Assembly: GCF_003709565.1 (NCBI RefSeq)
Contig: NZ_QNRC01000017.1
Span: forward strand, 24,901 to 88,900
Direction: 5' to 3'
DNA from: Paracoccus sigandri
Lineage (GTDB): Bacteria; Pseudomonadota; Alphaproteobacteria; Rhodobacterales; Rhodobacteraceae
Length of the DNA: 64,000 bases
Shown: positions 17,377 to 26,721 of the stretch, piece by piece
How positions within the stretch are numbered: position 1 is the stretch's first letter
How the letters are laid out: each line of letters begins with the position of its first letter
Program-made: the position numbers and the translations under genes
Notes under the pieces: generated by a model
Told to the model about the DNA's origin: nothing
Databases searched by the model: none
The model's input: the letters and a program-made list of their open reading frames with translations, nothing else

Positions 17377-18933
17377 TCAGGCCGTGAACCACCACCGTTC
17401 CGCGGCACGCACGCCGTCCAGTTCCCAATCGCGGGCCAGTTCGCCATGCCCGATCTTGTCAGAGACGGCATCCAGGAAATCTGCCCAGAGGGGTGCGATC
17501 ATGCCGCCATCCTCGGCGATGAGCGACTGGCATTCCCAGTAAAGCTCCTTGCGCTTCTGCTCGTCCTTCTCGCCGCGCGCGGCGGTCAGCGCGGTGTTGA
17601 AGGCGTCGTTGTCCCAGTTGGTTTCGTTCCAGCTGCCGATGCTTTCACGGGAATAGGCAAGCGTCAGCATCACGTCCTCGCTGATCCGGCCGGTCCAGTT
17701 CGTCGCGAACATCGGCCGCTTGCCCCAGACATTCGACCAGTAGCCGTCGTCGGGTTCGCGCCTGATCTCGACGGTGATGCCGGCCTGGCTTGCCTGCTCG
17801 GCATAAAGCTGGGCCATGTCCGTCGCGCCGGAGAACGGCGTTTCGGCCACATGCAGCGGGATGACCAGCCCTTCGGCGCCGGCCTTCCTGAGCAAGGCGC
17901 GGGCCTGGTCCGGGTCATAGGCGTGTTGCGGCAATTCGGGATGGTGGAAGGGATAGGCGTCGGAAAGCGGCTGGTCGTTCGCGATCGAACCATAGCCCGA
18001 CAGGATCTTGTCCAGCATTTCCTGCCGGTCGATGGCAAGTTTCAGCGCCATGCGCACATTCGTATCGGCAAAGCGCGGATCCTTGCAGTCCACGCTGAAG
18101 GCATAGTGCTGCTTGCCCTTGGTCTGCAGCAGGTTGATGCCGGGCATCGCACTCAGCAGCATCGCCGTGGCGGTATCCACGCCGCCCATCGCATCGATCT
18201 GCCCGGTCTGAAGCGCGGTCGTCCGCGCGTTCACATCCGCGATGCAGCGGGTCTCGGCCTCGTCGAAATGGGCGCGGCCCTCCTTCCAGTAGTTCGGGAA
18301 GCGGACCGTCCGGCTGCCGATGCCGGGCTCATAGCTTTCCAGCGTATAGCCGCCGGTGCCGATGCCCTTGCCGAACTCCCTGTCGTCCGCCGGCACGATC
18401 AGCAGGTTGGACAGCGACATCAGCGAGGCGAAACCCGCATTCGGCGCCGCCAGCGTCACCCTGACCTCATCCGCAGTCGTCGCCGTGATGTCGGTGACGA
18501 TCGCCATCAGCGATTTGATCTCGGAAATGGTATTCGGCCCGCGATGCAGGTTCAGCGAGAAGACGACATCCTCGGCCGTCATGGTTTTGGCATTATGGAA
18601 CTCGACGCCCTGACGCAGCTTGAAGGTCCATTCCGTCAGGTCCGCATTCGTATCCCATTCGGTGGCCAGTTCGGGCACCAGCTCGCCACGCGGACCGACC
18701 TCGATCAGGCAGTTCCGCAGCTGATACTGCAGCGCCATCATGAAGCGCGTCTCGTTCAGCTGCGGGTCGAGGGTATCGGCCGAATCGAAATCCGGGATGG
18801 CCAGACGAAACGTGCCGCCCCTTCGCGGGGTTTGCTGCGCGGAAGAGGGCAGGGGCCGCAGCCCCATGGCGGCACCCATCGAGAAAGCGCCCGCCGCAAG
18901 CAGCAAGGAACGTCGGGTACACGAGGTCGTCAT
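17377..18933 (-). CDS. ABC transporter periplasmic substrate-binding protein, family 5 (peptide/opine/nickel)
   Basis: 518 residues. The N-terminus CTRRSLLLAAGAFSMGAAMG carries a twin arginine and a hydrophobic stretch ending PSSAQQ, so export by Tat or Sec is likely. The mature part has the SBP_bac_5 hallmarks: LDPQLNETRFMMALQY near 56-71, LATEWDTNADLTEWTFKLRQ near 88-108, GVEFHNAKTMTAEDVVFSL and a central VRMALKLAIDRQEML. These proteins deliver di/oligopeptides, opines, glycosides or metal chelates to a Dpp-type permease. The matching permease and ATPase operon starts at 26052 on the same strand. It precedes the flavoprotein at 17254 and is divergent from the LysR at 19107. Confidence 0.88.
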   Translation of the reverse strand: MTTSCTRRSLLLAAGAFSMGAAMGLRPLPSSAQQTPRRGGTFRLAIPDFDSADTLDPQLNETRFMMALQYQLRNCLIEVGPRGELVPELATEWDTNADLTEWTFKLRQGVEFHNAKTMTAEDVVFSLNLHRGPNTISEIKSLMAIVTDITATTADEVRVTLAAPNAGFASLMSLSNLLIVPADDREFGKGIGTGGYTLESYEPGIGSRTVRFPNYWKEGRAHFDEAETRCIADVNARTTALQTGQIDAMGGVDTATAMLLSAMPGINLLQTKGKQHYAFSVDCKDPRFADTNVRMALKLAIDRQEMLDKILSGYGSIANDQPLSDAYPFHHPELPQHAYDPDQARALLRKAGAEGLVIPLHVAETPFSGATDMAQLYAEQASQAGITVEIRREPDDGYWSNVWGKRPMFATNWTGRISEDVMLTLAYSRESIGSWNETNWDNDAFNTALTAARGEKDEQKRKELYWECQSLIAEDGGMIAPLWADFLDAVSDKIGHGELARDWELDGVRAAERWWFTA

Positions 18934-19066
18934 GGATCTTTCTCCCTGTTGCAGTCCCCGGCCGCTTCTCGGGCGTCGTCATTGACGGGGGCGCGTTTTT
19001 GTGACTGACCTGAACGCTAGACCCGAGCCCCGTGATGGACAAATCAGTTCGCATGGCGCGCGCGAC

Positions 19067-19080
19067 AGTTCAGCTAAACT
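19067..19080. promoter_or_regulatory. 14-bp dyad in the binding protein / LysR divergent promoter
   Basis: AGTTCAGCTAAACT is symmetric except at one base pair (AGTTNAGCTNAACT). It lies 27 bases before the LysR start and about 134 before the binding-protein start. A near twin lies upstream of the ABC permease operon (26137) and a half-matching version upstream of the Rieske gene (20025). Probable LysR operator by position and recurrence. Confidence 0.5.
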
Positions 19081-19106
19081 ATCGGTCATAGCCGGGACGC
19101 TTCGCC

Positions 19107-20039
19107 ATGAACCCAACATTGCCTCCCCTGCGCGCCCTGCAAGCCTTCGAATGTTTCGGCAGGCTGGGGTCGGTCAGCGCGGCCGCGCGGGCACTGGGGG
19201 TGACCCCCGGGGCGGTCAGCCAGCAATTGCGACTGCTCGAAGAGCATGTGGGCGTGGTGCTGCTGGTCAAGGACGGGCGGCGGGCGACGCTGACCTCGGC
19301 GGCGCGGGCCTATCACGAACTGATCTCGCAAGGCTTCGGTCGGCTCATGCTGGCGCAGGACTACATTCTCGCGCACAAGCAGAGCGAAGAGCTGACCATC
19401 TCGGGCCTGCCGACGCTGGTGCAGAAATGGCTGAACCTGCGGCTGCCCGATTTCCAGGCCTCTGCCAGGGACCTGGCGATCCGTGTGATCGCCACCCATC
19501 AGGAACCCGATCCGCACATGCTGGAGCAGACCTTCCGCCTGACCTATGGCGAGGCGGCGCGGCGCTATCTGCACAGCCGTGCGCTGTTCACCGATCGCTG
19601 CTTTCCGGTCTGCTCGCCGGATTTCCTGCGCCGCCATCCCGAGGCGTGCAAGCCGGCGAGACTGGCGCATCTGCCGCTGATCGGCATCGACTGGGGCGAG
19701 CGCTACACGACCGAACCGCATTGGCGCGACTGGTTCGAGGCGCAGGGGGTCGAGGACATCCCCGCCATCCGTCCCGTCGTCGTCCATTCGATGTCGGGCC
19801 TGGCTCTGGAGGCGGCCGTGGCCGGCCAGGGCGCGGTGTTGGCGCAGGGCTCCTTTGTCGAGAACGATCTCCGCGCCGGCCATCTGCTGCGACTGTCCGA
19901 AGCCAGTCTGCAGATGCCCGACCCCTATTTCATCTGCTGGGGGCCGACGACGCTGGACCGCCCCGTCGCGCGGGATTTCCTGAACTGGCTGATGCGCGTC
20001 ACCAGGCCGCTGCGCAGCCGGACGGTTCAGCCTAGCTAA
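19107..20039 (+). CDS. GcvA-type LysR-family regulator
   Basis: 310 residues. Starts with LPPLRALQAFECFGRLGSVS, the opening shared by the GcvA/AmpR subgroup, followed by the helix-turn-helix (AARALGVTPGAVSQQLRLLE, about 29-48). The effector domain follows with a SPDFL and an HSMSGLALEAAVAGQGAVL segment. It stands alone between the minus-strand binding-protein/oxidase unit and the plus-strand Rieske unit. Dyads centred on AGCT flank it on both sides. I infer that it is the local activator or repressor of all three transport and oxidation units; the effector is unknown. Confidence 0.87.
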   Translation: MNPTLPPLRALQAFECFGRLGSVSAAARALGVTPGAVSQQLRLLEEHVGVVLLVKDGRRATLTSAARAYHELISQGFGRLMLAQDYILAHKQSEELTISGLPTLVQKWLNLRLPDFQASARDLAIRVIATHQEPDPHMLEQTFRLTYGEAARRYLHSRALFTDRCFPVCSPDFLRRHPEACKPARLAHLPLIGIDWGERYTTEPHWRDWFEAQGVEDIPAIRPVVVHSMSGLALEAAVAGQGAVLAQGSFVENDLRAGHLLRLSEASLQMPDPYFICWGPTTLDRPVARDFLNWLMRVTRPLRSRTVQPS

Positions 20040-20041
20040 AC
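20025..20041. promoter_or_regulatory. LysR-type dyad upstream of the Rieske oxygenase operon
   Basis: GTTCAGC (20025-20031), three bases, then GCTAAAC (20035-20041) make an inverted repeat GTTYAGC-N3-GCTRAAC. It overlaps the LysR stop codon and lies 80 bases before the Rieske start. Its right half AGCTAAAC is identical to that of the dyad at 19067. Confidence 0.5.
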
Positions 20042-20120
20042 GATCCGGCTGTGCTTCTGCGCTGATCCCCTTGGTATTCACCTGTATGTTTGCCGAAAAT
20101 CAGCCACAGAAGGTGCAGCC

Positions 20121-21161
20121 ATGTTCCTCAACAACGCCTGGTATGTCGGGGCCTGGAGCCATGAGATCACCGACAGCCTGCAGCAGATCCTCGTCCTGGG
20201 CGAGAAGATCTGCATCTTCCGCAACAGCCAGGGCGAGGTGATCGCGCTCGAGGATGCCTGCCCGCATCGCAAGCTGCCGCTGTCCAGGGGCCGCATCAAG
20301 GGTGACAATGTCGAATGCGGCTATCACGGCCTGACCTTCGACTGCGCCGGGCAATGCGTCTGGGCGCCGGGTGGCGGGCGCATCCCCTCGGCCGCCAAGG
20401 TCCGCCCCTATCCGGTGCACGAGAAATATGGCCTGGTGTGGATCTGGATGGGTAACGCTGCCATCGCCGATCCTGACGAGATCATCGACATCCCGAATTT
20501 CGACAGCCCGGATTGGGGCATCAACCGCGGCGCCGCGATGGAGCTGCATTGCAACTACCTGCTGATGTGCGACAATCTGCTGGACCCGACCCATGTCGCC
20601 TGGGTCCATGAAGGCAGCTTCGCCCAGGACGCGACGCGCGACACGCCGCTGAAGGTCACGCGCACCGAAAGCGGCGTCATCGTCCACCGCTGGATGATGA
20701 ATGTGGAACCGGCGCCCTTCTACAAGAAGATCGTCGAGTTCGACGGAAACTGCGACCGGCTTCAGCATTACGAGGTGCGCTATCCCGCCCATGCGCTGAT
20801 CCGCGCGGTGTTCACCCCGGCGGGAACGGGCGGGCCGGACGGCACGCTGCACGAAAAGACCTTCGTCATGGACAGCTACAACTTCATGACGCCCACGACC
20901 GAGACCGAGACGCGCTATTACTGGTTCCAGCTGCGCAACATCCGCCCGCATGACGAGGACCTGTCGAAGATGATGTCCGAGGACGTGCGCCACGCCTTCG
21001 AGGAGGACCGCGCCGTGCTGAACGAGGTGCAGATCGGCATGGCCGGCAAGGCCTCGCCGCATATCGACCTGTCGATCGACGCCGGCCAGTTGCGCTTTCG
21101 CCGCCAGCTCGAGGCGATGATCGCCGAGGAGCGCATGGTCGACGAGAAGATGAGGGCCTGA
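20121..21161 (+). CDS. Rieske non-haem iron oxygenase, alpha subunit (VanA/DdmC-type demethylase class)
   Basis: 346 residues, the length of VanA-type single-subunit oxygenases. The Rieske cluster ligands are C47-P-H49 in CPHRKLPLSRG and C66-x-x-H69 in CGYHG. The mononuclear iron site is in CDNLLDPTHVAWVHEGSF (D155, H158, H163). This class O- or N-demethylates or hydroxylates small methoxylated or N-methylated substrates in the cytoplasm, using electrons from a partner reductase, here the next gene 3 bases downstream. A GAAGG site precedes the start. The substrate is not vanillate by any evidence here; it is open. Confidence 0.88.
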   Translation: MFLNNAWYVGAWSHEITDSLQQILVLGEKICIFRNSQGEVIALEDACPHRKLPLSRGRIKGDNVECGYHGLTFDCAGQCVWAPGGGRIPSAAKVRPYPVHEKYGLVWIWMGNAAIADPDEIIDIPNFDSPDWGINRGAAMELHCNYLLMCDNLLDPTHVAWVHEGSFAQDATRDTPLKVTRTESGVIVHRWMMNVEPAPFYKKIVEFDGNCDRLQHYEVRYPAHALIRAVFTPAGTGGPDGTLHEKTFVMDSYNFMTPTTETETRYYWFQLRNIRPHDEDLSKMMSEDVRHAFEEDRAVLNEVQIGMAGKASPHIDLSIDAGQLRFRRQLEAMIAEERMVDEKMRA

Positions 21162-21164
21162 TCC

Positions 21165-22322
21165 ATGGCCGATCCGTTCCGCCGGTTCCGGTTGGCCCGC
21201 AAGGTGCCGGAAAGCGCCTGCATCACCTCGTTCCACCTGGTGCCCGAGGATGGCGGCCCGCTGTGGGACATGCGGCCGGGCCAATACCTGACGCTGCGGA
21301 TTCCGGCGCCTTCGGGGCCGGTGCTGCGGACCTATTCGCTGTCGGCGCTGCCCGAGGGGCGGGACCATCACCGCATCAGCGTCAAGCGCGAGCCGCAGGG
21401 CCTGGGCTCGCGCTGGCTGCATGACCACCTGGCCGAGGGCGAGGTGATCGAGATCGCCGCGCCGCGCGGCGGCTTCGTCCTGGCCGAGGCCAGCGCCCGG
21501 CCGGTGCTGCTGCTGGCGGGCGGCGTCGGGCTGACACCGCTGCTGGCCATGCTGCACCGGCTGGCGGCGGGCGAACGGCGGGCGTTCTTCGTGCAGGCGG
21601 CCGAGAACGGTGATGTCCATGCGCTACGCGACGAGGTGGCGGCGCTGGCCGCGGGTTCGGGCGGGCGGATCGTGGCGCGCACGGTCTATCGCGCCCCCAC
21701 CGGGGCCGACCGCGCCGCGCGCCGCTTCGACGCCGAGGGCGTGGTGGACCGCGCCTTCCTGCAGGCGCTGCTGCCGCTCGACGATTACGAGGTCTATCTC
21801 TGCGGCCCGACGCCCTTCATGGTGGCGATGTGGAGGCTGCTGACCGGGCTGGGCGTTGCCCCCACCCGCATCGCATACGAGTTCTTCGGCAAAGGCGGCT
21901 CGCTGGCCGCGCTGGCGGCCGAGCCGGTGCCGCCTGTCCATGGCAACCGCATCCCGGCCCAGGCGCCGAAATCCCTGACCAAGCTGGAATTCCTGACCGA
22001 TCCCGATGCGCTTGGCCTGCCCGATGCGCTGCCCGGTACGGTGGCCGAGGCCGCGCCCGTCGGGGCCGGCGGCGAGGTGGTCTTCGCCCGCTCGGGCCTG
22101 ACCCTGCCCTGGAACGGCGCCAGCCGCACCATTCTGGAACTGGCCGAAGCGGCGGGGCTGGAACCGGAATTCAGCTGCCGCGAGGGGATCTGCAACACCT
22201 GCCGCTGCACCATCCGCGAGGGCGCCGTGGACTATGTCGCCGATCCGCTGCACCCGCCGGGGCCAGGGCAGGCGCTGATCTGCTGCTCGCGCCCGGCGGG
22301 GCGGGTGGTGCTGGACCTCTGA
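21165..22322 (+). CDS. Oxygenase reductase: FMN/NAD domain with C-terminal [2Fe-2S] ferredoxin (VanB-like)
   Basis: 385 residues. A flavin-binding RTYSLSALPEG lies near 46-56, a NAD-binding LLLAGGVGLTPLLAML near 111-126, and a CGPTPFM segment near 210. After a linker that is long for VanB (about 238-295), a plant-type ferredoxin ends the protein with CREGICNTCRC and a fourth cysteine (ICCSRPAG). It passes electrons from NAD(P)H to the Rieske oxygenase encoded 3 bases upstream. Same operon; usual VanB length is about 315-320, so the extended linker is unusual. Confidence 0.88.
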   Translation: MADPFRRFRLARKVPESACITSFHLVPEDGGPLWDMRPGQYLTLRIPAPSGPVLRTYSLSALPEGRDHHRISVKREPQGLGSRWLHDHLAEGEVIEIAAPRGGFVLAEASARPVLLLAGGVGLTPLLAMLHRLAAGERRAFFVQAAENGDVHALRDEVAALAAGSGGRIVARTVYRAPTGADRAARRFDAEGVVDRAFLQALLPLDDYEVYLCGPTPFMVAMWRLLTGLGVAPTRIAYEFFGKGGSLAALAAEPVPPVHGNRIPAQAPKSLTKLEFLTDPDALGLPDALPGTVAEAAPVGAGGEVVFARSGLTLPWNGASRTILELAEAAGLEPEFSCREGICNTCRCTIREGAVDYVADPLHPPGPGQALICCSRPAGRVVLDL

Positions 22323-22325
22323 CAA

Positions 22326-22339
22326 GGGGCCGGAGCCCC
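22326..22339 (+). terminator. Hairpin after the Rieske operon
   Basis: GGGGC-CGGA-GCCCC directly follows the reductase stop at 22322. The remaining 280 bases up to the ATPase gene hold no supported gene. Confidence 0.45.
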
Positions 22340-22620
22340 CCTTGGGCCGATGCGGCCGGCGGGGCTCTGGCGCGATCTCGGGGTCGATGACGGCCAGGCT
22401 GCCCGTTGCGGCGCCGGATCAGCACCCGGCCCGCAACCGGTGCTGGCGGCACCTGCGCGATGTCGAACAGCTCATGGAGCCTTGGCCATCGGCTGCCTCT
22501 CGGCCGAGCGGATCCCGAGGGGCAGCGGATTGAACTATGTCGGAACCGCTGAGTTCGGTGCAGCCCGACTCTTGCCCGTCCCCGCGAGACCGAGCCTGCA
22601 ACCGACGATGTCGCGAGGCA

Positions 22621-24243
22621 TCACGCCGTCTCTTTCGCGGCTTCCCGCTGCGCCAGCACGCGGCTCAGCCAGTCGGGGTCCATCTCGGGCACCGAGGAGA
22701 GCAGCTTTTCCGTATAGGGGTGATGCGGCGGCCGGAACATCGATTCCTTCGGCCCCTGTTCGACGACCGCGCCGTTCTGCATCACCACCACCTCGTCCGC
22801 GATCGAGCGCACGGTGGCGAGATCGTGGGTGATGAACAGATAGCTCAGCCCCATATCGCGTTGCAGCCGGTCGAGCAGCCGCAGGATGCCCTCGGCCACC
22901 AGCTGGTCCAGCGCGCTGGTCACCTCGTCGCAGATGATCAGCTCGGGTTCGGCGGCCAATGCCCGCGCGATGCACAGGCGCTGCTTCTGGCCGCCGGAAA
23001 GCTCGCCCGGCAGGCGGTCGATGAAGCTGCCGGGTTCCAGCTCGATCTCGGCCAGCAGATCGCGGATGCGCGCCTCTTTCCGGCGACCGCGCAGGCCGAG
23101 AAAGAATTCCAGCGGCCGGCCCAGGATCTCGCGGATGCGGTGGCGCGGGTTCAGCGCGGTGTCGGCCATCTGATGGATCATCTGCACGCGGCGCTGCAGG
23201 GCGCGCGGCCGGTTGCGGCAGACCGGATCCAGCGGCTGGCCGTCGAAGACCACCCCACCGCCGGTCGGCGGCAGCAGCCCCATCACCACCCGCGCCGTGG
23301 TCGATTTCCCGGATCCGCTTTCGCCCACCACCGCCACGGTGCGGGCGCGCGGCACGTCGATCGAGACCTGCTTCAGCACCGGATGCGTGCCATAGCTGGC
23401 GGTCACGTTCTCGATCCTCAGGATCGGCTCGGGCCGGGCCTGTTCCGCGCGCGGGGCGGGCTGGAAGTTCCGCACCGCCCAGAGCGAGCGGGTGTAATCC
23501 TCGCGCGGATGGGCCAGCATCCTGCGGGTCGCGGCCTCTTCGACCTCTTCGCCTTTCAGCAGCACCTTCACCCGGTCGGCCATCTGCGCCACCACCGCCA
23601 GGTCATGGGTGATGTAGATCGCGGCGGCATCGTGCCGGCGCACCACCTCGCGGATGGCGGCCAGCACCTCTATCTGCGTGGTGACGTCCAGCGCCGTTGT
23701 CGGCTCGTCGAAAACGATCAGGTCGGGATGGCAGGACAGCGCCATGGCCGTCATCGCCCGCTGCAACTGCCCGCCCGAGACCTGGTGCGGATAGCGTGCG
23801 CCGAATCTGTCGGGATCGGGCAGGCGCATCTCGCGATACAGCTCCACCGCTTCGGCCTCGGCCTGCCGGCGCGGCATCAGCCGGTGCCGGACCGGCCCCT
23901 CGCAATATTGCGCGATCAGCCGCCAGGCCGGGTTGAAGGCGGCGGCCGAAGATTGCGCGACATAGGCGATGCGGCGACCGTGCAATCGGCGCAGCAGCGC
24001 CGGTTTCGCGCCGGCCAGTTCATGCCCGTCGAAGCGGATCGAGCCGCCCGAGACCCGGCAACCCGGCTTCACATGGCCCATGGCGGCAAGGCCGAGCGTC
24101 GATTTCCCGGCGCCGGATTCGCCGATCAGGCCGAGGATCTCGCCCCGGTTCAGTGTCAGATCGACGCCCCTGACGATCTCGGTCCAGCCCTGGGCATTGC
24201 GGGCCTCGATGCGCAACTCGCGGATCTCCAGCAGGGTATTCAT
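22621..24243 (-). CDS. Fused ABC ATPase (DppD-DppF type, two nucleotide-binding domains)
   Basis: 540 residues with two complete ABC cassettes. Domain 1: Walker [10 protein letters not shown] near 41-49, signature VSGGQLQ, Walker B LIVFDEPT, and an ITHDL switch. Domain 2: Walker [10 protein letters not shown] near 312-320, signature LSGGQKQ, Walker [13 protein letters not shown], and ITHDL. In domain 2 the residue after the catalytic DE is V where most have P. It powers the two permeases encoded upstream (24248, 25102; 4-base gap). The peptide/opine family pairs with the family 5 binding protein at 17377. Confidence 0.9.
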   Translation of the reverse strand: MNTLLEIRELRIEARNAQGWTEIVRGVDLTLNRGEILGLIGESGAGKSTLGLAAMGHVKPGCRVSGGSIRFDGHELAGAKPALLRRLHGRRIAYVAQSSAAAFNPAWRLIAQYCEGPVRHRLMPRRQAEAEAVELYREMRLPDPDRFGARYPHQVSGGQLQRAMTAMALSCHPDLIVFDEPTTALDVTTQIEVLAAIREVVRRHDAAAIYITHDLAVVAQMADRVKVLLKGEEVEEAATRRMLAHPREDYTRSLWAVRNFQPAPRAEQARPEPILRIENVTASYGTHPVLKQVSIDVPRARTVAVVGESGSGKSTTARVVMGLLPPTGGGVVFDGQPLDPVCRNRPRALQRRVQMIHQMADTALNPRHRIREILGRPLEFFLGLRGRRKEARIRDLLAEIELEPGSFIDRLPGELSGGQKQRLCIARALAAEPELIICDEVTSALDQLVAEGILRLLDRLQRDMGLSYLFITHDLATVRSIADEVVVMQNGAVVEQGPKESMFRPPHHPYTEKLLSSVPEMDPDWLSRVLAQREAAKETA

Positions 24244-24247
24244 CCGA

Positions 24248-25105
24248 TCACTCCTTCAGGCCGCTGGAAAGATGCAGGATCCAGTCCACCACCAGGTTCA
24301 CTGCCACGGTCAGCAATGCGATGGCGCCGGCAGGCAGCAGCGGCGCCAGTCCGAAGGTCGCCGCCTGCCAGCTGGCAAAGTTCGCGAAGGCGATCAGCTT
24401 GGCGCTTTCCCGCACCATCGAGCCCCAGTCCGCGGTCGGCGGCTGCAGGCCGAGGCCCAGAAAGGACAGTGCCGAGATGAACAGGAAGACAAAGCAGAAG
24501 CGCAGGCCGAATTCCGCGGTCAGCGGCGCGCCGGCATTGGGCAGCACCTCGCGGCGGACGATCCAGCCCAGCCCCTCGCCGCGCATCCGCGCGACCTCGA
24601 TATAGTCCATGGTCAGGATGTCCTGGGCCACCGCCCGCGACAGTCGATAGACCCGCGTGCTGTCCAGCACGGCGATCACCAGCACCAGCGCCATGGCAGA
24701 GGTGCCGGAAATGGTGAGGATCAGCAGCGCGAAGATCAACGAGGGGATCGCCATCAGCACATCGACCAGCCGCGCGCTGAACGTGTCGAACCATCCCCCC
24801 AGCGTGGCCGCCAGCAGGCCCAGGGTCGCGCCCAGCACGAAGGCCAGGATCGTGGTCAGCAGCGCGATGCCGACGGTATTGCGCGCGCCGTAGATCAGTC
24901 GCGACAGCACGTCCCGCCCCAGCGCATCGGTCCCCAGCCAGTGCGGCGCGGCCCAGGGCAGGTATCTCGCGCCGGCGATCCCGGCTTCGGGATAGGGGGC
25001 GATCAGCGGCGCGAAGATCGCGACGAAGGCGTAAAGGGCGATGAGCAGCATTCCGATCTTCGCCGACAGCGGCGCGGCTTTCAGGGTCCTGAGCACGCCG
25101 GTCAC
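24248..25105 (-). CDS. ABC transporter permease (DppC-type)
   Basis: 285 residues from a GTG at 25105 that overlaps the stop of the preceding permease as GTGA; a second GTG at 25096 is possible. The DppC N-terminal signature is present: a membrane segment, then APHWLGTDALGRDVLSRLIYG near 56-76. Further helices surround the EAA-like loop (EVARMRGEGLGWIVRREVLP). It forms the inner-membrane channel with the DppB-type partner. Longer open frame upstream (to 25570) is antisense-free but runs through the dppB-type gene in another frame and is rejected. Confidence 0.88.
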   Translation of the reverse strand: MTGVLRTLKAAPLSAKIGMLLIALYAFVAIFAPLIAPYPEAGIAGARYLPWAAPHWLGTDALGRDVLSRLIYGARNTVGIALLTTILAFVLGATLGLLAATLGGWFDTFSARLVDVLMAIPSLIFALLILTISGTSAMALVLVIAVLDSTRVYRLSRAVAQDILTMDYIEVARMRGEGLGWIVRREVLPNAGAPLTAEFGLRFCFVFLFISALSFLGLGLQPPTADWGSMVRESAKLIAFANFASWQAATFGLAPLLPAGAIALLTVAVNLVVDWILHLSSGLKE

Positions 25106-26052
25106 CTCGGATGCAGAAGGCGCGGATTCGAGACGATGCCCAGCACGTCCGCGATCAGGTTGAGCAGGATATAGGTGCCGGCGAAGATCAGGCAGGCGGC
25201 CTGCACCACGGTCACGTCGCGCTTGGCGACGCTGTCCACCAGCAGCTGGCCGAGGCCGGGATAGACGAAGACCACCTCGACCAGGACCACCCCGACGATC
25301 AGATAGGCCAGGTTCAGCGCGATCACGGTGACGATCGGGGCCACCGCATTGGGCAATGCATGGACCGCGATAACCCGCCAGCGGCGCAGGCCCTTCAGCT
25401 GCGCCATCTCGATATAGGGCAGTGCCAGCAGGTTGACGATGGCGGCCCGCGTCATGCGCATCATATGCGCCATGACGATCAGCACCATGGTCAGCGCCGG
25501 CAGGAAGGTCATGTAGAGCCGCGTTCCCAGCCCCATGGCGGGCGAGACCGTGGCGAGGCTGGGGAACCACCCCAGCCAGGTCGAGAAAACCAGGATCAGG
25601 ATATAGGCCACGAAGAATTCGGGAAACGAGATCACCGCCAGCGTCGAGGACGAGATGAAGCGGTCCAGGAATGATCCGCGATGAAGTGCCGCCAGCAGCC
25701 CCAACCCGACCGCCAGAGGCACCGCGATGGCCGCGGCATAGGCGGCAAGGAAGAAGGTGTTCGCCGCGCGCTGTCCGATCAACTCGGCGATGGGGCGCTG
25801 GTTCGCCAGCGACAGGCCCAGATCGCCGGAGAGCGCGCCAGCCAGCCAGCGCAGGTAGCGCGTCATGGCCGGATCGTTCAGTTTGTGCGCCTCGCGAAAG
25901 GCGGCCAGGGTTTCCGGTGTCGCCGATTGTCCCAGCACCTCGCTTGCGATGTCACCGGGAAGCAGTTCCACGGCCCAAAAGATCAGGGCCGAGACGATAA
26001 GCAATGTCAGCACGCCGATGGCAAGTCGGCGCAGGGCCAGCTTGAGGATCAT
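25102..26052 (-). CDS. ABC transporter permease (DppB-type)
   Basis: 316 residues. DppB features: first membrane helix LAIGVLTLLIVSALIFWAVE with LPGD, a periplasmic loop with the LNDPAMTRYLRWLAGALSGD block near 56-77, five further helices, and the cytoplasmic EAA loop (EMAQLKGLRRWRVIAVHALP). First gene of the minus-strand permease-ATPase operon. A 14-bp dyad of the kind found near the LysR gene lies 85 bases upstream, which ties it to the binding protein 7 kb away. Confidence 0.9.
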   Translation of the reverse strand: MILKLALRRLAIGVLTLLIVSALIFWAVELLPGDIASEVLGQSATPETLAAFREAHKLNDPAMTRYLRWLAGALSGDLGLSLANQRPIAELIGQRAANTFFLAAYAAAIAVPLAVGLGLLAALHRGSFLDRFISSSTLAVISFPEFFVAYILILVFSTWLGWFPSLATVSPAMGLGTRLYMTFLPALTMVLIVMAHMMRMTRAAIVNLLALPYIEMAQLKGLRRWRVIAVHALPNAVAPIVTVIALNLAYLIVGVVLVEVVFVYPGLGQLLVDSVAKRDVTVVQAACLIFAGTYILLNLIADVLGIVSNPRLLHPR

Positions 26053-26136
26053 GGGTTCCTTGCTTTCTTGTGGCTGGGCTGGGGCGAATATGACTAGATA
26101 TAATGCCAGCCGTGGGGCTCAGGTCCAGCATCGCCT

Positions 26137-26150
26137 AGGTTAGCTTACCT
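26137..26150. promoter_or_regulatory. 14-bp dyad upstream of the ABC permease operon
   Basis: AGGTTAGCTTACCT is an AGGTNAGCTNACCT dyad, the same architecture and spacing as AGTTNAGCTNAACT at 19067. It lies 85-98 bases before the DppB-type start at 26052 on the minus strand. No gene is seen from 26053 to 26358 apart from this site. Confidence 0.5.
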
Positions 26151-26358
26151 GTCGGATATGTTAGGAATACTGAGCCGGAACCTGTGGCCGGCGGGCGATT
26201 GATGATGGATCGGGTGAAGTGAGCCGAGTCAGATGCTGGCTGCCATGCCGTTCGCGGAGCGCAGACGAGATTGAATGCCCCCGACATCGCGAAACGGTGT
26301 CCAATGCGCCCACGCCCGCCGCCGCAGCCAATAGTATCATTATATGACAGTATATTAA

Positions 26359-26634
26359 TCATTGATCGGGAGAATTTCGGCATCTGCGCTCCAACCGCCC
26401 CGGACCCATATCGGAAACAAGCACGAGCGAACCGCAGCGCAAAATCGGCGGGATCACATAGCCATGGGGTTCACCGCCGGGCAGCGGTTCGAATCCGGCA
26501 GCAGACCGGTCGAACCGTGCGATGCCGAGGTCTTCTTCGAACTCGGGGATCCGTCGGCTTACGGTCGGCTGCCTGACGCTGAGTTCCAGTGCTGCGGCGC
26601 TGAAGCTGCCATTGCGACCCGCCGTGACGACATA
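26359..26634 (-). pseudogene. LysR-family regulator fossil (N-terminal domain)
   Basis: Directly after a TGA (26637-26635) the minus strand reads YVVTAGRNGSFSAAALELSV, then RQPTVSRRIPEFEEDLGIARFDRSA, an almost intact LysR helix-turn-helix missing only its first few residues. The reading frame stays open to a TGA at 26359, but the part after about residue 50 no longer resembles the effector domain. No start codon or ribosome site remains. A dead regulator at the left end of the degraded region. Confidence 0.6.
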
Positions 26635-26721
26635 TCAAAGATGAAGGCCCGTGGCGTGCCTGCCTCTCCTGTTCGCACTGGGGTGAGGCGCTGAGCGGCG
26701 AAACCGCCAGAAAGAACGTGG

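Noticed and set aside
20100..21620. 506-codon minus-strand frame opposite the Rieske gene
   Set aside because: Antisense to an intact Rieske protein with all iron ligands.
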